From: Allium sativum
Lineage: Eukaryota > Streptophyta > Magnoliopsida > Asparagales > Amaryllidaceae
Assembly: GCA_030737875.1 (NCBI GenBank)
Contig: CM060915.1
Location: 907,316,677-907,380,676 of the forward strand
Direction of reading: 5' to 3'
Length of the DNA stretch: 64,000 nt
Part shown: positions 13,101 through 24,979 of the stretch, piece after piece
Layout: each line of letters starts with the position of its first letter
How positions within the stretch are numbered: position 1 is the stretch's first letter
Program-made: the position numbers and the translations under genes
Notes under the pieces: generated by a model
Told to the model about the DNA's origin: nothing
Seen by the model: the letters and a program-made list of their open reading frames with translations, nothing else
Databases searched by the model: none

Positions 13101-13403
13101 AAGTGCTTGCACGAGACCGCGGAAGTGGTAGAGCCAAGCTTGCTTAGAGATGTGGAGATCGAGCGTGATGCAACGATCCGACGAGCACCTACGCGCATTC
13201 TTGGGTCGGAGATTAAGAAGTTGAGGAATCGAGAGGTCAAACTAGTCAAAGTGCAATGGGGAGATGATGAGAGCAACGCTACTTGGGAGACGGAAGCGAA
13301 GATGCATTCGTTATACCCTTTTCTTTTCGAGGGTATGTCTTTTAAATTTCTCCTTTATCGCTTATCTTGTACTTATCTTATCTTTAGTGTGTCCTCTCGC
13401 TAG
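10171..13403 (+). pseudogene. pol: Tekay-1 pol (protease end, RT, RNase H, integrase, chromodomain)
   Basis: One continuous frame carries the end of the protease region, RT ([16 protein letters not shown] near 10700; catalytic VDD at about 10989), RNase H ([14 protein letters not shown] near 11430), integrase zinc binding (HPGGDKMY, then CLVCQQ, about 12100-12210) and the integrase core. The core has D in SMDFVDG near 12290, D in VSDCDP near 12475 and E in QTERVN near 12580. The C-terminal chromodomain-like segment (KKLRNREVKLVKVQW, then TWETEA) covers about 13210-13330. Three in-frame stops break it: TAA at 10386, TAG at 11679 and TAG at 12900. The SDRDP motif reads SDCDP, which fits a CpG transition. 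It lacks gag and the catalytic protease motif. Function in life was reverse transcription and integration of the element; this copy is dead. Confidence 0.95.
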
Positions 13404-13937
13404 TATCTTTGACCTTTAGATAGGATAGTCCTATGGTTGAAACATGTGTTTGAGACATGTTATGTATGATGGATGCACGTGGATGCAAGTGTTTGCTCGT
13501 GGATGCATTTACACACACTTTAGGCACTAGATCGGCTCAGTCACTTCATATTGCATATTGCATATAAATGTGTGTACATATTTAAGTAATGGATGTATAA
13601 TGGTTGTACCATCATATGGATGTTGCATTTTGGTGAATGGTTGTGCACACATGTAGAAATAATATGTATCGATAAGGTTTTTCGCATACATAATGGACGC
13701 ATGGCACTATCATGATTTGCATTAAGGAGGTCAGCTGAATCAGTAGACCGCCTGATTTTGCATTAGATAAGGAACATATACACACACTTCTTGCATATGT
13801 TCATACAACATTATAAATTTTATAAGGACAATGGATGCCCGTGTTTGATGGTTGAGTAGATGGTTGTTTGGATGGTAGGATATGCATTCTCCTTAACTTG
13901 GAGATTTCGGGGGCGAAATCCTTTAAGGAGGGGAGAA
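13404..13937 (+). other. Tekay-1 3' non-coding region and polypurine tract
   Basis: About 0.5 kb between the end of pol and the LTR, without coding. It has repeated GGATGCA motifs around 13470-13510 and a duplicated ATTGCAT near 13551-13562. It ends with the polypurine tract AAGGAGGGGAGAA at 13925-13937, directly before the LTR. The tract would prime plus-strand DNA synthesis. Confidence 0.85.
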
Positions 13938-14143
13938 TGTAACACCCCGGATTTTTGAATAATTGAATTAACTAAAATAAAGAATAATTAATCTCAGACG
14001 TGAGAATTATGGTAATGGGGTTGCGCCATTGTGTTCGTCTCGGAATTCTGGTTGAAATAGAGTCCGAGTTTGCGGAAAACGGGTACCGGATGAAGGAGTT
14101 ATGGACGAACGAAGATTGGTGGCATAAAAAAGAAAAAAAATGC

Positions 14144-14206
14144 ACTGGCGCACTTGGGAAGTGCGCCAGTACATTATTTGCACTGGCGCACCTGCCAAGT
14201 GCGCCC
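14144..14206. repeat. Paired inverted repeats in the U3 of the Tekay-1 LTR
   Basis: 14144-14170 is a perfect 12-bp inverted repeat (ACTGGCGCACTT / AAGTGCGCCAGT) with a 3-base spacer. A second, imperfect copy (TGGCGCAC / GTGCGCCCA) follows at 14184-14206. This lies upstream of the TATA box, about where Tekay-2 and the solo LTR carry their GC-rich palindromes. Confidence 0.85.
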
Positions 14207-14373
14207 AGGCCGAGGCAGTGAGCCTACACAGTTTTCTGGTTCAGGCTGACCCGTATTGCTGAGTCCTTTCTGACTCTTTGCTGAGTCATTAGGGCTGACT
14301 TGTCACCCTATCATGATTGAATGGTTTCGATTAACCCTAAGATCATCCGACGGCTTAAATTAATTCAAGACTC

Positions 14374-14381
14374 TATAAAAA
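14374..14381 (+). promoter_or_regulatory. TATA box of the Tekay-1 LTR
   Basis: TATAAAAA, 437 bases into the LTR and preceded by CTC. It is comparable in placement to the TATA boxes of the solo and Tekay-2 LTRs. The transcription start itself cannot be read from the sequence. Confidence 0.6.
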
Positions 14382-15610
14382 TACCCATAGACTCAAACCC
14401 TAAATCAGAATTAAAACTAAAACTATGGCCGTCATGCTGTTGTCTTGAACCCTAGAGCAGCCGCCACCAGATTAAAGAGGAAGAACAACAAATCAAATCA
14501 GAACTACTCAACCCTAATAGCGAATCTTCTTCAAAGGAGAGCTAAATCAACTCCAGAAATCAGAAATCAGAATTCAGAACTCAAGACTGCTTTTGAGTTG
14601 TGAGTTCGACAGTTTTAATAAAATAATTAGTAATTTAATTGGATTAAGATATAATGCGGATTGTATGGATGTGGTATGAAGTATTGATTTCATGTTGTAA
14701 TTATGTTGTAGGATTATGATTGAAATCTCTATGACGTTATGTTGTGATACTATCATTTATGATGTAAAGTTATGTTGCTATCATCCATGTTGTAATTTTA
14801 TATACAATCAAATCATCATGTTTCCTATGCTAGTTGGTTATGTTGATTTAGATGATAAATCATATGTAGGCAAGTTTAGATTTTGATTCAAACATGAACC
14901 ATATACAAGTTGGGTAGAATTATATGAGACCTTACATGGTTATGGCACCTAGTTTATGTGAAAATTTAATTGAAAGTTAGGCTATGACATGTGTTAAATT
15001 ATACATGATACCTTACATGTTAGATACTAGTTTACACCATTGTTGCGATGTATAAATCACATATGTAAGTTTATGAGTTGGATATGAATCATGCTATGCA
15101 AGTTTAGGGATATTACATATGCAAGTTTATTCCTTTAGATATAGATCTATGACATATGTTGTTTATGCAAGTTTGTGGCCATTATCAAAATTCACAACTT
15201 TAGATTTGGATCCATGACATATGTTGTTTATGCAAGTTTTAGATGTAGAACATCATTCACATATGCAAGTTCACCCCTATGTTAGATCTATGTTTTAATT
15301 ATGTGTATATTGTGATGTTTTCTCTTTATTCCATGAGTTAGACTATTCGAGTCTAACGTATATTTTACGTTAAACGAACAAACGTACAACGTGAGGTAAA
15401 GGGGATAATATTAAAAAGATTTAATTGGCATAAATGCCTTAAAAGGCAAAAAATATAATTGTGGTGAAAATTGGTATGATTTTACATACCATAAATGGAT
15501 GGACATAATTGAGTCAATTATGGACATCGTTAAATTTGGAATTGATTGATAATTATAATAGGGAAAGTAATTCAAATTTGGGGAATGATTAATTAGGAGT
15601 AATTAATCGT

Positions 15611-15709
15611 CTAAGACACGAGGTTAGGCTCTTTTGTGGTGTAAGACTGCCCGGACCCGCCCGACAAATCCAGCTGCCACAAATGCCAGTCTAATGTGAG
15701 AGGTCTTAG
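15611..15709 (+). repeat. Tekay LTR foldback 1 (Tekay-1)
   Basis: A three-stem foldback around a CCGG-rich core (CTGCCCGGACCCGCCCGAC). Stems: CTAAGAC/GTCTTAG, TTAGGCT/AGTCTAA (one G-T pair) and TTTGTGG/CCACAAA. It is repeated in tandem at 15735-15833. Confidence 0.85.
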
Positions 15710-15734
15710 GCATAAACTAAATACGTAACAATTG

Positions 15735-15833
15735 TAAAGACACGAGGTTAGGCTCTTTTGTGGTGTAAGACTGCCCGGACCCGCCCGGCAAATCCAGCTG
15801 CCACAAATACCAGTCTAATGTGAGAGGTCTTTA
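15735..15833 (+). repeat. Tekay LTR foldback 2 (Tekay-1)
   Basis: Tandem copy of 15611-15709. The outer stem is TAAAGAC/GTCTTTA: two pairs differ from copy 1 and both changes are compensated on the other arm. The inner stems and core are kept. Confidence 0.85.
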
Positions 15834-16491
15834 TGAGGTTACGGTCTTAATGAATTAAGAAACACTTAACCAGATAAACATGTTGTGGGGCATGAGGGGG
15901 TTAAGTGGGTGCCTTGGGTGGCATGTGGAATCTAGTGGGTGCCTTGGGTGGCATTTGGAAATACGATTAGAAACACTTAACCATAATTGAAACATGTAAT
16001 TGAAACATGAATAAGAAGTGGGTTAAGTGTGATGTACTAGAGGGGACCAAGCTTAGGGGGATAGCTTGTGTCAAATAATGGGGGCCCGTTTCTACCAGCA
16101 ACCCATACATATCTTTGTGGGCTCGACCCAAGTCGAGGACAGGACACGCATACTGGGCTTGACTGTAAGAGGCCAAACCTGGTTAGCGGTGGCAACGCAA
16201 GTCCAACGGGTTCATATGCGTGTGTGGACCCGGGCTGGTAGGTAAGACGTTGTTGCATCGTGTTGGTATAAGCCATGCATCATTGGTTGTATCGGGTTGC
16301 CACTTTGGGGGAGTGATACACCCCACTGTGGGGCCAACACGGGTATCTACGAGTTAGGGAGCCGATCGCTTGGGGGTAGTAGGTACACCTAGTGGAGATA
16401 GGGGCGGGCGACACCTATGAAGGTAGCTAGGGGTGCACGAAACTACCAATATCATTGTTAAGTCTGTAGGCGGGATCAACCTTAGGGTGAC

Positions 16492-16590
16492 TAGTGGTGG
16501 TGCAGTATAGCAATTACCTTATAGTGGTGGTGCAGTATAGCAATTACCTTGTAGTGGTGGTGTAGTTTAGTAATCATCCTATAGTGGTTT
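16492..16590. repeat. 30-bp tandem repeat, about three copies
   Basis: The unit starts TAGTGGTGGTGCAGTATAG and continues CAATTACCTT. Two near-identical copies and a third diverged copy lie in the second half of the Tekay-1 LTR. Confidence 0.88.
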
Positions 16591-17154
16591 AGGTGTGCTT
16601 AACGATATCGTTGATCATCCTGTTTCCTTATTTACTCTGCCATACTCAATGGTTCATGATCATTTCCTTATTTTCCAACTTATGCCTTAGCCTAGTTACT
16701 TTGTTAATTATATTGTTAAAGCTATCGCACTCGCCAGACTTTATGTCTGACCCCCCTTTGTTTCCTCCTCTTTTCTCCCTTTCCCCCCACGTGCTCAGGT
16801 TGGAACTAGCACCAGTGGAGCTTTATTTTGGACTGCTTTTAGAAGATTGCTTGGATCGCTGAAGTAAAGTTCAGCTTCTCTTTATTTATGGCTATTTTGA
16901 TGTTGGAGATTATGTCTTTCAGTTTATGTACTTTGTTTTATCAAGATGGATATTATGTACTTGACTTTGGTTTATGGTTTTGATGATGTAACCAAACATA
17001 TTTACCTTCTACTGCAATAAATAAAGTTTTAAATTTTCAAGTACTGCTTTATATCTGTCTTGTTGTGATTTTCTGTTCTATATTCACTTAAAATGCTCCA
17101 TGGAAGTTAATGCATTCCCTTTGTGAGTGACATTAATGGACGTGGGGTGTTACA

Positions 17155-17754
17155 AATACAACAATTAAAAACCCTCAATAAACACACAACATATAAGTGC
17201 CAAAGGCACATTAGACAAGTTTATAGCTTGACGCATAGATGTGAATTCCCCAAGAACTCATCTTTGATTACTAGAAGCCCAAAGAGACCCTAAAACCAAG
17301 AAAAATCAATCTCCCTTCAAGCAAAGATCTTGAATCACCAACTTAGGTTTAGGGACTTACCTAAGATTCTCCCTTGATTTTGCACTTGATTCCTACAAGA
17401 TTGGAGCTCCTATGATCAAACTAGGTTTGGCGAATTCTACTTTCCCTTTCCTTTCCCTATTTTCTATTTTCTTTCAAGTATTATATTGAGTGAGAACGGG
17501 GATGTTGGGTTATAATGGTGTGGGCTAGGTTAGCTAACCCAAGCCCCAACCGAAGTCCCAATTTTCACAATCTCCAAACATATCGATGTTTACACTTTTT
17601 AATCACATAAACAGCATTTTGAACTTAATGTAAGTGGTTTCGAGTGCAAATTCATCCGTATGCAAAACATGACTTTTTGGATACACACTCGATTAACGAT
17701 GTTATACTTAAATAAATATCTTATCGTCAAATATGCAGGTTGTTACACAAACGA
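17155..17754 (-). mobile_element. Fragment of an LTR, minus strand
   Basis: On the minus strand it starts TGTAACAACCTGCATATTTG, a typical LTR start in this window, and runs about 600 bases to the end of Tekay-1. It has no coding. It does not obviously match the other LTRs beyond its first bases. Probably the 5' end of an older LTR cut by Tekay-1. Confidence 0.5.
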
Positions 17755-20521
17755 TAGTTTAAACTCAAACCTATTATTCTGATAGTCTTATATAATTTTT
17801 ATTTTGATTTCTACAAAGTTTAAAGTTAATCAGATCAATTTTTGGAAAATAATATTATTTTATTAACATAATAAAATTATAATATTCAACTTTAATTTGA
17901 AGTGGAATTTTGAAAAATACTGCTTCAAATGAGTTTATATATGTTTATAAAGATTTATAATCATATTGGAAGCAAATTTGATGAATTTTTATTTGAAGTC
18001 GTAATATGGCCTGAGTAGGACTAGTCGCACTGTGGTTGTTCGCGAATTTCGACCATAAACTTCAATCATTTATAATTAATACAATTTAAATAGGATTGAC
18101 GTGAAACGAAAAACATTTACTTTCTAATAGAAATATTTTCCAAATAAAAAATAAAATTTTGAATTCTAATGTACAGATTTCAAGTTATGTTCAAATCTAT
18201 TCTCAAATAAAATCGCAATTTTGCAGTTTGATAACCCTAATTGAAAATCGAATAAAACGACTTTATAAAAATTATTAAAATATGGAAAAATTATGATAAA
18301 TAATAACTAATTACCTGAAAGTTATTTGAATTGGAAATATTAAGTTTTGGATAATTAAAAGGTTATTTTAATCAAACTAGACATTTAGCAACGTTTTTGT
18401 AATGCTTTTGCAACGTTTTCTCTTAATAATATGTTTTAAAGTTTTAAATTTATTAATTACTATTCAAATTGTAAATAATTATTTCTAAATGATTTATGAA
18501 GGTTGAATGTTTATAACACTTAAACCCGGGTTTAAGTAAAATCTAATTTATCTTAGAATAAGAAGGTTTTCCAATTATTAATAAAATTGGAAATGGTTGA
18601 AAGTGATCTTCGAATGTTGATATTAATTCCATAAATAAATTTATACTATTTAGGGAATTTAAGAGGTAGGTTTACCGTTATTCCACTTATAGTATCGGTT
18701 GAATATGGGAATTGATACTGAACATGAGCTAATGTAATTTCTATCACATTCTTTGGGTTTCGGTTTACTCTTTTAATTAAAATAAAGGTTTCATGTTTAA
18801 ATAAGATGCGTATGGATAGAAATGATCTTCGGACATTTGATATGAATTCCATTTTTAGACGTATACTATCTAAGGAATTTAAAAGATTTTATTTCATCGT
18901 TCCGCTTAGAGTATTCGCTGATTTCAAGAATTGGTAAATATAAGTTGATCCAGTTTCTATACAAATCTTATAATAGATATCAATTTGTATTAAAATTATT
19001 CTTATTAATTTAACCAACGAAGGTTTTGAAAACATTTGTAAAGCCATTAGGATTTACAAGTCTTAATCATTCTTGGTTTTTAAAAGATAGATTTTAAAAG
19101 GAAGATTATGAAATAAATATTTGAAGGAAGGATTTAAATTAAGTAAGGATTTAAAGAAGGAATCATTAATTATGTTTCAATTTATGAAATACTGAATGAA
19201 GCTCGGGTTAATAAGCATATTAAGTATGGATTTTGTTAGAAGGATAAGAAAATCGGAAATGGTTTATAAGGTTTTAATTAAACCAAATTTAAGTAAAAAG
19301 AGACTTGATAAAGATCTGATATAATCCATAACTGTTTTTAAATTGCGCTGGTTATTCGAAAAGACTAGGATCAAACTTGTATCCGAAAACCATTTCGAAT
19401 AATCGTACGACATAATAAAGAGAAGTATCAAAGATGACAGTTGAAGATTGGAAATCATCACATCGAAGGGACTGCTTGTTGATGTCTCTCTTAGGAGGAA
19501 TCCCATAAAGAGGTTATTTGTAGTAGTGGTTCCAACGTACTTGGAGATTTTACGGATTACAAAGAGCTTCTCTCCTTCATTAGATGAGGAATAAAGCACC
19601 TTCGTTAAATCCAGAATGAGCTTGTATGATATATGTTTGATAGTATATTTTGTAATGTATCAATCGATTTTTACTAAACATATTTTTGATTGGTAAAGGA
19701 GGATATCTTCTATTAGCTTAACACCCTTCTTTGAGATGTACGAGATCAAAGGTGATATGGTTAGTAATTATCAATTATATGTTATAAAATGACAGTGTGG
19801 CATACCAAGTGATGAGATATTAATTATCAAAGCCTGGGTAGCTTTGTTTTATGAGACTTCAGCAATCCTCACTCCTCGAAAATGGACAAAATAGGAAAAA
19901 AATGCATTAAGTTAATGTGTATATCGTTTCCATCTAGATAAAAGTGCACCATGGTAGGGAGACCATGTATTACTTATACGGTAAATTCTACTTTTGTGGA
20001 TGGTGATGTCGCGGACACCCGGTTAAAGGTTGGTAACAACCAGGATATGGCATACTTAGGTGCGATCTAATTCATCCATTTAAGGGATGGACCGACCTTT
20101 CGTTGGTAGAGAGTGGTTCTCGGGGAATCCCTATATAGGTGTTCTCATCGGATAAGGAAGTTCCTTAACCTGGTCATTTGTTGGAAATCAATTCTCCACT
20201 ACGGACCCTTACAATTTTGGTTGTATACTATATGTTAACACAATAGTATAGGATATTATTCTGGCCAGGATTGATACAATTACTTGCGAAATGTTTTTTA
20301 CACTATGCACTAATAATAATAAAGTATTTTCCATGTATCAAGCATTTTTGGTTACCGTAAGGAGAAACCTTGCCCAAGTCCGCGTTTTATCTTACTTTAA
20401 AATAAACCTAAATATAACTGTTTTTAGTTTCTCACACCAGTCCCATGACTGATGAGTTTATTGTTCTTCCATATAAATTATAAGTACCTATATTTTTCGA
20501 CACGAGTGGTTGGTAGTTTTG
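17755..20521 (+). mobile_element. Element E: 5' LTR remnant, first piece
   Basis: The distal part of an old LTR related to those of elements A and C. It shares the GGCCTGARTAGR block, the TTCGCGAATTTCGACCAT core (near 18042), two tandem copies of the GATCTTCG module (18606 and 18822) and the motif around CACACCAGTCCCATGACTGA (near 20433). Its first part is missing. It is interrupted at 20521 by element A and resumes at 34315. Confidence 0.8.
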
Positions 20522-22189
20522 TGTAACAACCCAGAAAATCGGAACCAATTTAAAATTTTTATTTTGGAAATTTTAATGAATTTTGAATATTTAAAATGAT
20601 TTATTTTAAATAATAACAACTAAAAATTTATTTTAATTATAAAACGAGCCTGAAATGGCGTGGTAGTTTGAAAATTCGATTTCAAATTTCAAGTGAATGT
20701 AAAAGATTCAAAATAAATCGGATTTCAGTAAAACCAAAAATATTTGAATGTTTTTGAAAATATCTTTCCAACGGATGTGAAAAATCCAGATTTAATAACG
20801 GGAATAAAAAGTTATGTTCAGATAAAAATTCAGATTAGTCATAATGGAATTTATATATATTTTATATAAAATATAGCCCTTAAAAATAAATATTTTGCAA
20901 ACGACCTCCGTTTTCAATGTGACCACTTTTGTTGGATCCGGAATGTAAAATTATTGCTAGATTCCAATTTTCAAAATTTTTGGAATCAATATGTGAGCGT
21001 GGCAAAAGAAAACGTGTTTTAACAGTTTCGGTCAATTTGGATCTACCAGAAAATGACAATTTTTCAAACAGTCTCCAAATTCAATGAAATTAGTTTTGTT
21101 AAGACCGTATCGTCAAAATATAGCTAGATTTGTTTTTTGGGAATTTTTATGGAGTCAGTCTGTGGCCCCTATAAATTCAAAATGTACGTTTAAATTCAAT
21201 ATATATTGATTTGTATTTTAATTTTGATAAAAACTGATCAAAATTGCCAAATTGGCTTACGAAACATATTCCATTGTGTCCGGAATGGGGGCATTTGGTT
21301 AGGGGCGACAGTTGTTGGGTTTGATTTGGAGTTAGAATGCAAAATCACATTTTTACAAATTAAAATAATATAAAAAATTTATATATAAATTAAACTAAAC
21401 CCTAACTTCATCGCTCACAAAATTTTCCACCGTCGGTTTTCAAAATCGAAGGCGGTGGTTGTTTAAAAATTCCCCTAATTCTTTCACCAAATCCATGAAT
21501 CATTTCACCAAATTGAAAACACGAAAATCAAGAGCAAAGTGAGCTCTCTCCATCTAGACCAGAATGACCTTGTCTCATGGAGTATTGGATGTGATTTTTG
21601 GAGAGAAAGAGGGCGACTTTCGAATGGAATAAGGGGAGGAGGAGGGGACCGAGCTCCGCCTGGCTTCTGGCGATGGGTGGCGGTGCTCTGGCGAGTGGAA
21701 AGGTGTGGTCTGATCAGGGTCTCGGGCTTCGACGTGCGTACGGGGAGGAGAGAGAGAGTGGGACCATGGGTGCAGGTTTTACAATAGAAGGGAACGAGGA
21801 AAAAGGGTATTAAAACCCTTAATGCTGTAATTAGGAAAATTAATTTTATTTAATTATATTAAATTTGTAATTAATATTCAAACTGCTGCAGTTTCTTCGA
21901 ACAGTAACGAATCTGAGCGATTCAAATTGCGTTGGGATCATAATGAAAAATACTACGCCATGGACTGACAAAAACAGAGCAGATTAGAACATAAAGCAAA
22001 TCCAAATCCAAATCGTTTAGAAATAAAGAATGGCGAAGTGGAAACCTAATGTGAGAACTCCTTCTCACTCTAATTATTTATAGTCAAAAATATATATTAG
22101 GATGCAGACGGTGCTTAGTAGCACCCAACACCATTTATTGTACAAACCATGATTGTTTGTTTGGACTGTATTGTGTTGTGAAATGAAAG

Positions 22190-22640
22190 TATATAAAATT
22201 CATGTATGGAATAAAATATTTGAAAAATAAAAATATCATTTTTATTGTATATATGAAATGTATAAAATATTCACGTGTTGAATAAGATATTTGAACAAAA
22301 AAATTATCATTTTTATTTAATGAATAAATTATATAAAATATTCATGTATGGAATAAAATATTTGAACAATAAAAACATCGTTTTTATTGAATGAATAAAA
22401 TATATAAAATATTCATATATGGAATAAAATATTTGAACAATAAAAATATCATTTTTATTGAATGAAAAATATATATAAAATATTCATGTATGGAATAAAA
22501 TATTTGAACAATAAAAATATAATTTTTATTGAATGAATAAAATATATAAAATATTCATGTATGGAATAAAATAACTAAACAATGAAAATATCATTTTTAT
22601 TGTATATATGAACTGTATAAAATAGTTATATAAATAAAAT
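22190..22640. repeat. 71-bp tandem array with AT hairpins (5' LTR of A)
   Basis: About six copies of a unit containing TGTATGGAATAAAATATTTG and the small hairpin ATAAAAAT / ATTTTTAT with a 3-base loop. The matching array in the 3' LTR has about five copies, so copy number has changed since insertion. Confidence 0.9.
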
Positions 22641-24084
22641 AAATATTCATTTACAAATCAGACAATTTGTTTATGTACACCCATTTAACTGATATGGATT
22701 GGGCGATATATTTTACACATATGGATTGGACAATGTATTTTACACATCACCCAACTGCACAAATAATATTCAGTGTTTGTTGATTGAAACCCCACACGGG
22801 TATTGGGACGATATTTGACATACACTAATTCCAATTGTTTAGCTGTATGTCAATCGATTGGTTGACAGACTTGTAAGCGTTAATTATTTTATTTAATGCT
22901 TATGCAGTTGTGTAATGCACTTTGGATGATGGTTGATTGTGTATCATTGTTGTTGTATACATGTGTCGTATGAAATCCATATAAATAACATTATATGGTA
23001 ATTGACTATGTTTGATTCCAATTCAGAAAGAACGAATATCTTAAAATAACGAATATTTTAAAATAATATTCAGTAAAGGATTAAAAATCTGATTTGATGT
23101 CCGATTTGGGATGGACATGAAAATATTGAAATATATAAGCCGTGTTGATTAGATTTGCGCCATTTTGACGCGAATGATATTTGTATCGATTTTGTTCGTT
23201 TTTATAATGAATATTGAAAAGGAAATGATTTCAAAATCTGATATTTTGAAAATATTATCATTCAAATAATATAATGATAATGGGTATTCAATTTTGATTT
23301 AAAATTGAAAATGAAGTTGGAATCGTTTCTAAACCGAATTTAAAACGATTTATAAAATACGTTTTAAATGGAAATCGATGAAATATATATAATATATATT
23401 ATATACATTTAATGGCCTGAATAGAACGCGTCGCGCCGCGACTATTCGCGAATTTCGACCATTGACTTCGAATTGACATTACTAGAGATCCACCCGTCTG
23501 ATTCTCCTAAAACCGGAACCGTTAGGTTCGTATCGAAAAGAGCTTTCTAACAAATATAATAGATTTGAAATCTAATGATTGGATTTAGAATTATGTCCAA
23601 ATCAAATTTGGAAAAGGTCGTTATAAGTGCAGTTCGATGACCGTTTATAAAAATCGACTGAAAGGGCCTTGATAAAATTATTAAAAATATTAATAATTTG
23701 TGTAAAATCATAATAACTGATTTGGAAAGAATTGGGTTGAAAAATTCCATATTTGAAAAGATAAAATTATATTTTTATCGAAATGAACTAGTTATTAACT
23801 AGAATTATAATCCAATTATTTTTAAATAAATAAATTGGATTGAGAATGGGTTTTAATATAACCAGAATTTCCAATATATGAATTGGAGTGGATTAGAATG
23901 GAAATAATCTTCGGAATATTTCGATGTTGGATTTCGTGATTATACAGATATTGTTATGGAAATTTGAAAGATATATTTACATCGTTATTTCCAATACGAT
24001 ATTCGTTGGTTTCAAAATTTGATATTGAATATAAGCCGATATAATTTCTATTCAGAGCCTTGGATTTAACATCAAATGGGATTT

Positions 24085-24732
24085 TGGGTTTGTCATGAAC
24101 GGTGTCTTAAATAACACTGTTCTTAAACCCAGTAGAGGAAAGAATAAATCTTTTTATTAAGATTTAGTACAATTTTCCAACTAATTAATATTTAATTGGA
24201 ATTGAATAAAAAAAATTAAATTTTGGGGTTTGTCGTGAACGGTGTCTTCAGTAACACTGTTCTTAAACCACGTTTGAAAGGAATAAATCTTTTAATTAAG
24301 ATTATTAGAGTTTCCAGTTACATTTGGTAATTGGAATAAAATGGAATGTGAATCAGGTTGATTGTGAATTGTGTTTTTAGCGACATTCATTCTTTAATCC
24401 GATTTACAGTGAAATGTGATTTGGAATTTATAAATCTTTTATTAAGATTTATTGGAAATTTTCCAAAGTAAAGTTTTCCAATTTAATACAATAAATTGGA
24501 ATGGAATGGAATTCGATTGGATAATAATCAAAGTGAGCTTCTGTGGAGGAAGACTATTAATATATATGGAATTTAAAAGTCTTTGTCGTTATTCCATTTA
24601 TATTATTAGTCAGACACAGAAATTGATATTGATTATATATTGATCTGTTTTCCGTGAAGATTCCACAAATAATGGAATGTGATTCGGGTTCATCGTGAAC
24701 TGTGTTTTAAATGACATTAGTTCTTTAACCCA
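24085..24732 (+). repeat. Four repeated hairpins (GGGTTT...AAACCC class) in the LTR of A
   Basis: Hairpins at about 24085-24131, 24224-24270, 24354-24402 and 24683-24732. The first pairs TGGGTTT with AAACCCA and AACGGTGT with ACACTGTT. The others keep the fold with altered sequence, such as AACT/AGTT in the fourth. Related hairpins recur in the 3' LTR (about 31450-32105) and in element C. Confidence 0.75.
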
Positions 24733-24963
24733 GTTAAAGATAAGATCAATTTCTTAACTTTGAATAATCATTAAGTAATGATCTTTGAGATTAAAACTGA
24801 ATTAGAGTTTTAATGAATTTTTAATTAGATTGGAATGTGAATGAGATAATTAAATTTATCGAATTCATGAAATGATTGAGAATGGAGTATCACTAGTTTT
24901 GCTCCAAGCGATTGTTAAATCTTTAATTAGATTTGAACGTGAAATGGTAAATAATTTTACCGA

Positions 24964-24979
24964 TAACACCGTGGTGTTA
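24964..24979. repeat. Short inverted repeat TAACACC-GT-GGTGTTA
   Basis: Perfect 7-bp arms with a 2-base spacer. It is kept in the 3' LTR of A (near 32334) and in C (near 40745). It is flanked by two GGAG...CTCC hairpins. Confidence 0.8.

Larger units (their letters stand above)
10171..17154 (+). mobile_element. Tekay-1: 5'-truncated Ty3 chromovirus (Tekay/Del type)
   Basis: Contains the end of the protease region, reverse transcriptase, RNase H, integrase with a chromodomain-like tail, a 3' non-coding stretch, a polypurine tract and one 3.2-kb 3' LTR. The 5' LTR, PBS, gag and most of the protease are missing because the element stops at the Helitron-like end at 10170. Target-site duplication cannot be tested for that reason. 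Polyprotein and LTR are homologous to Tekay-2. Confidence 0.93.
13938..17154 (+). repeat. Tekay-1 3' LTR (3217 bp)
   Basis: It begins TGTAACACCCC right after the polypurine tract and ends GGGGTGTTACA, so its ends are an 11-bp perfect inverted repeat. Its ends and an early block (GCGCCATTG, then TTCGTCTCGGAATTC) match the LTRs of Tekay-2 and the solo LTR. A TATA-like TATAAAAA lies at 14374. Two tandem foldbacks and a 30-bp tandem repeat lie inside. No real gene was seen; short frames at 14000-14221 and 16593-16862 are not conserved. Confidence 0.92.
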
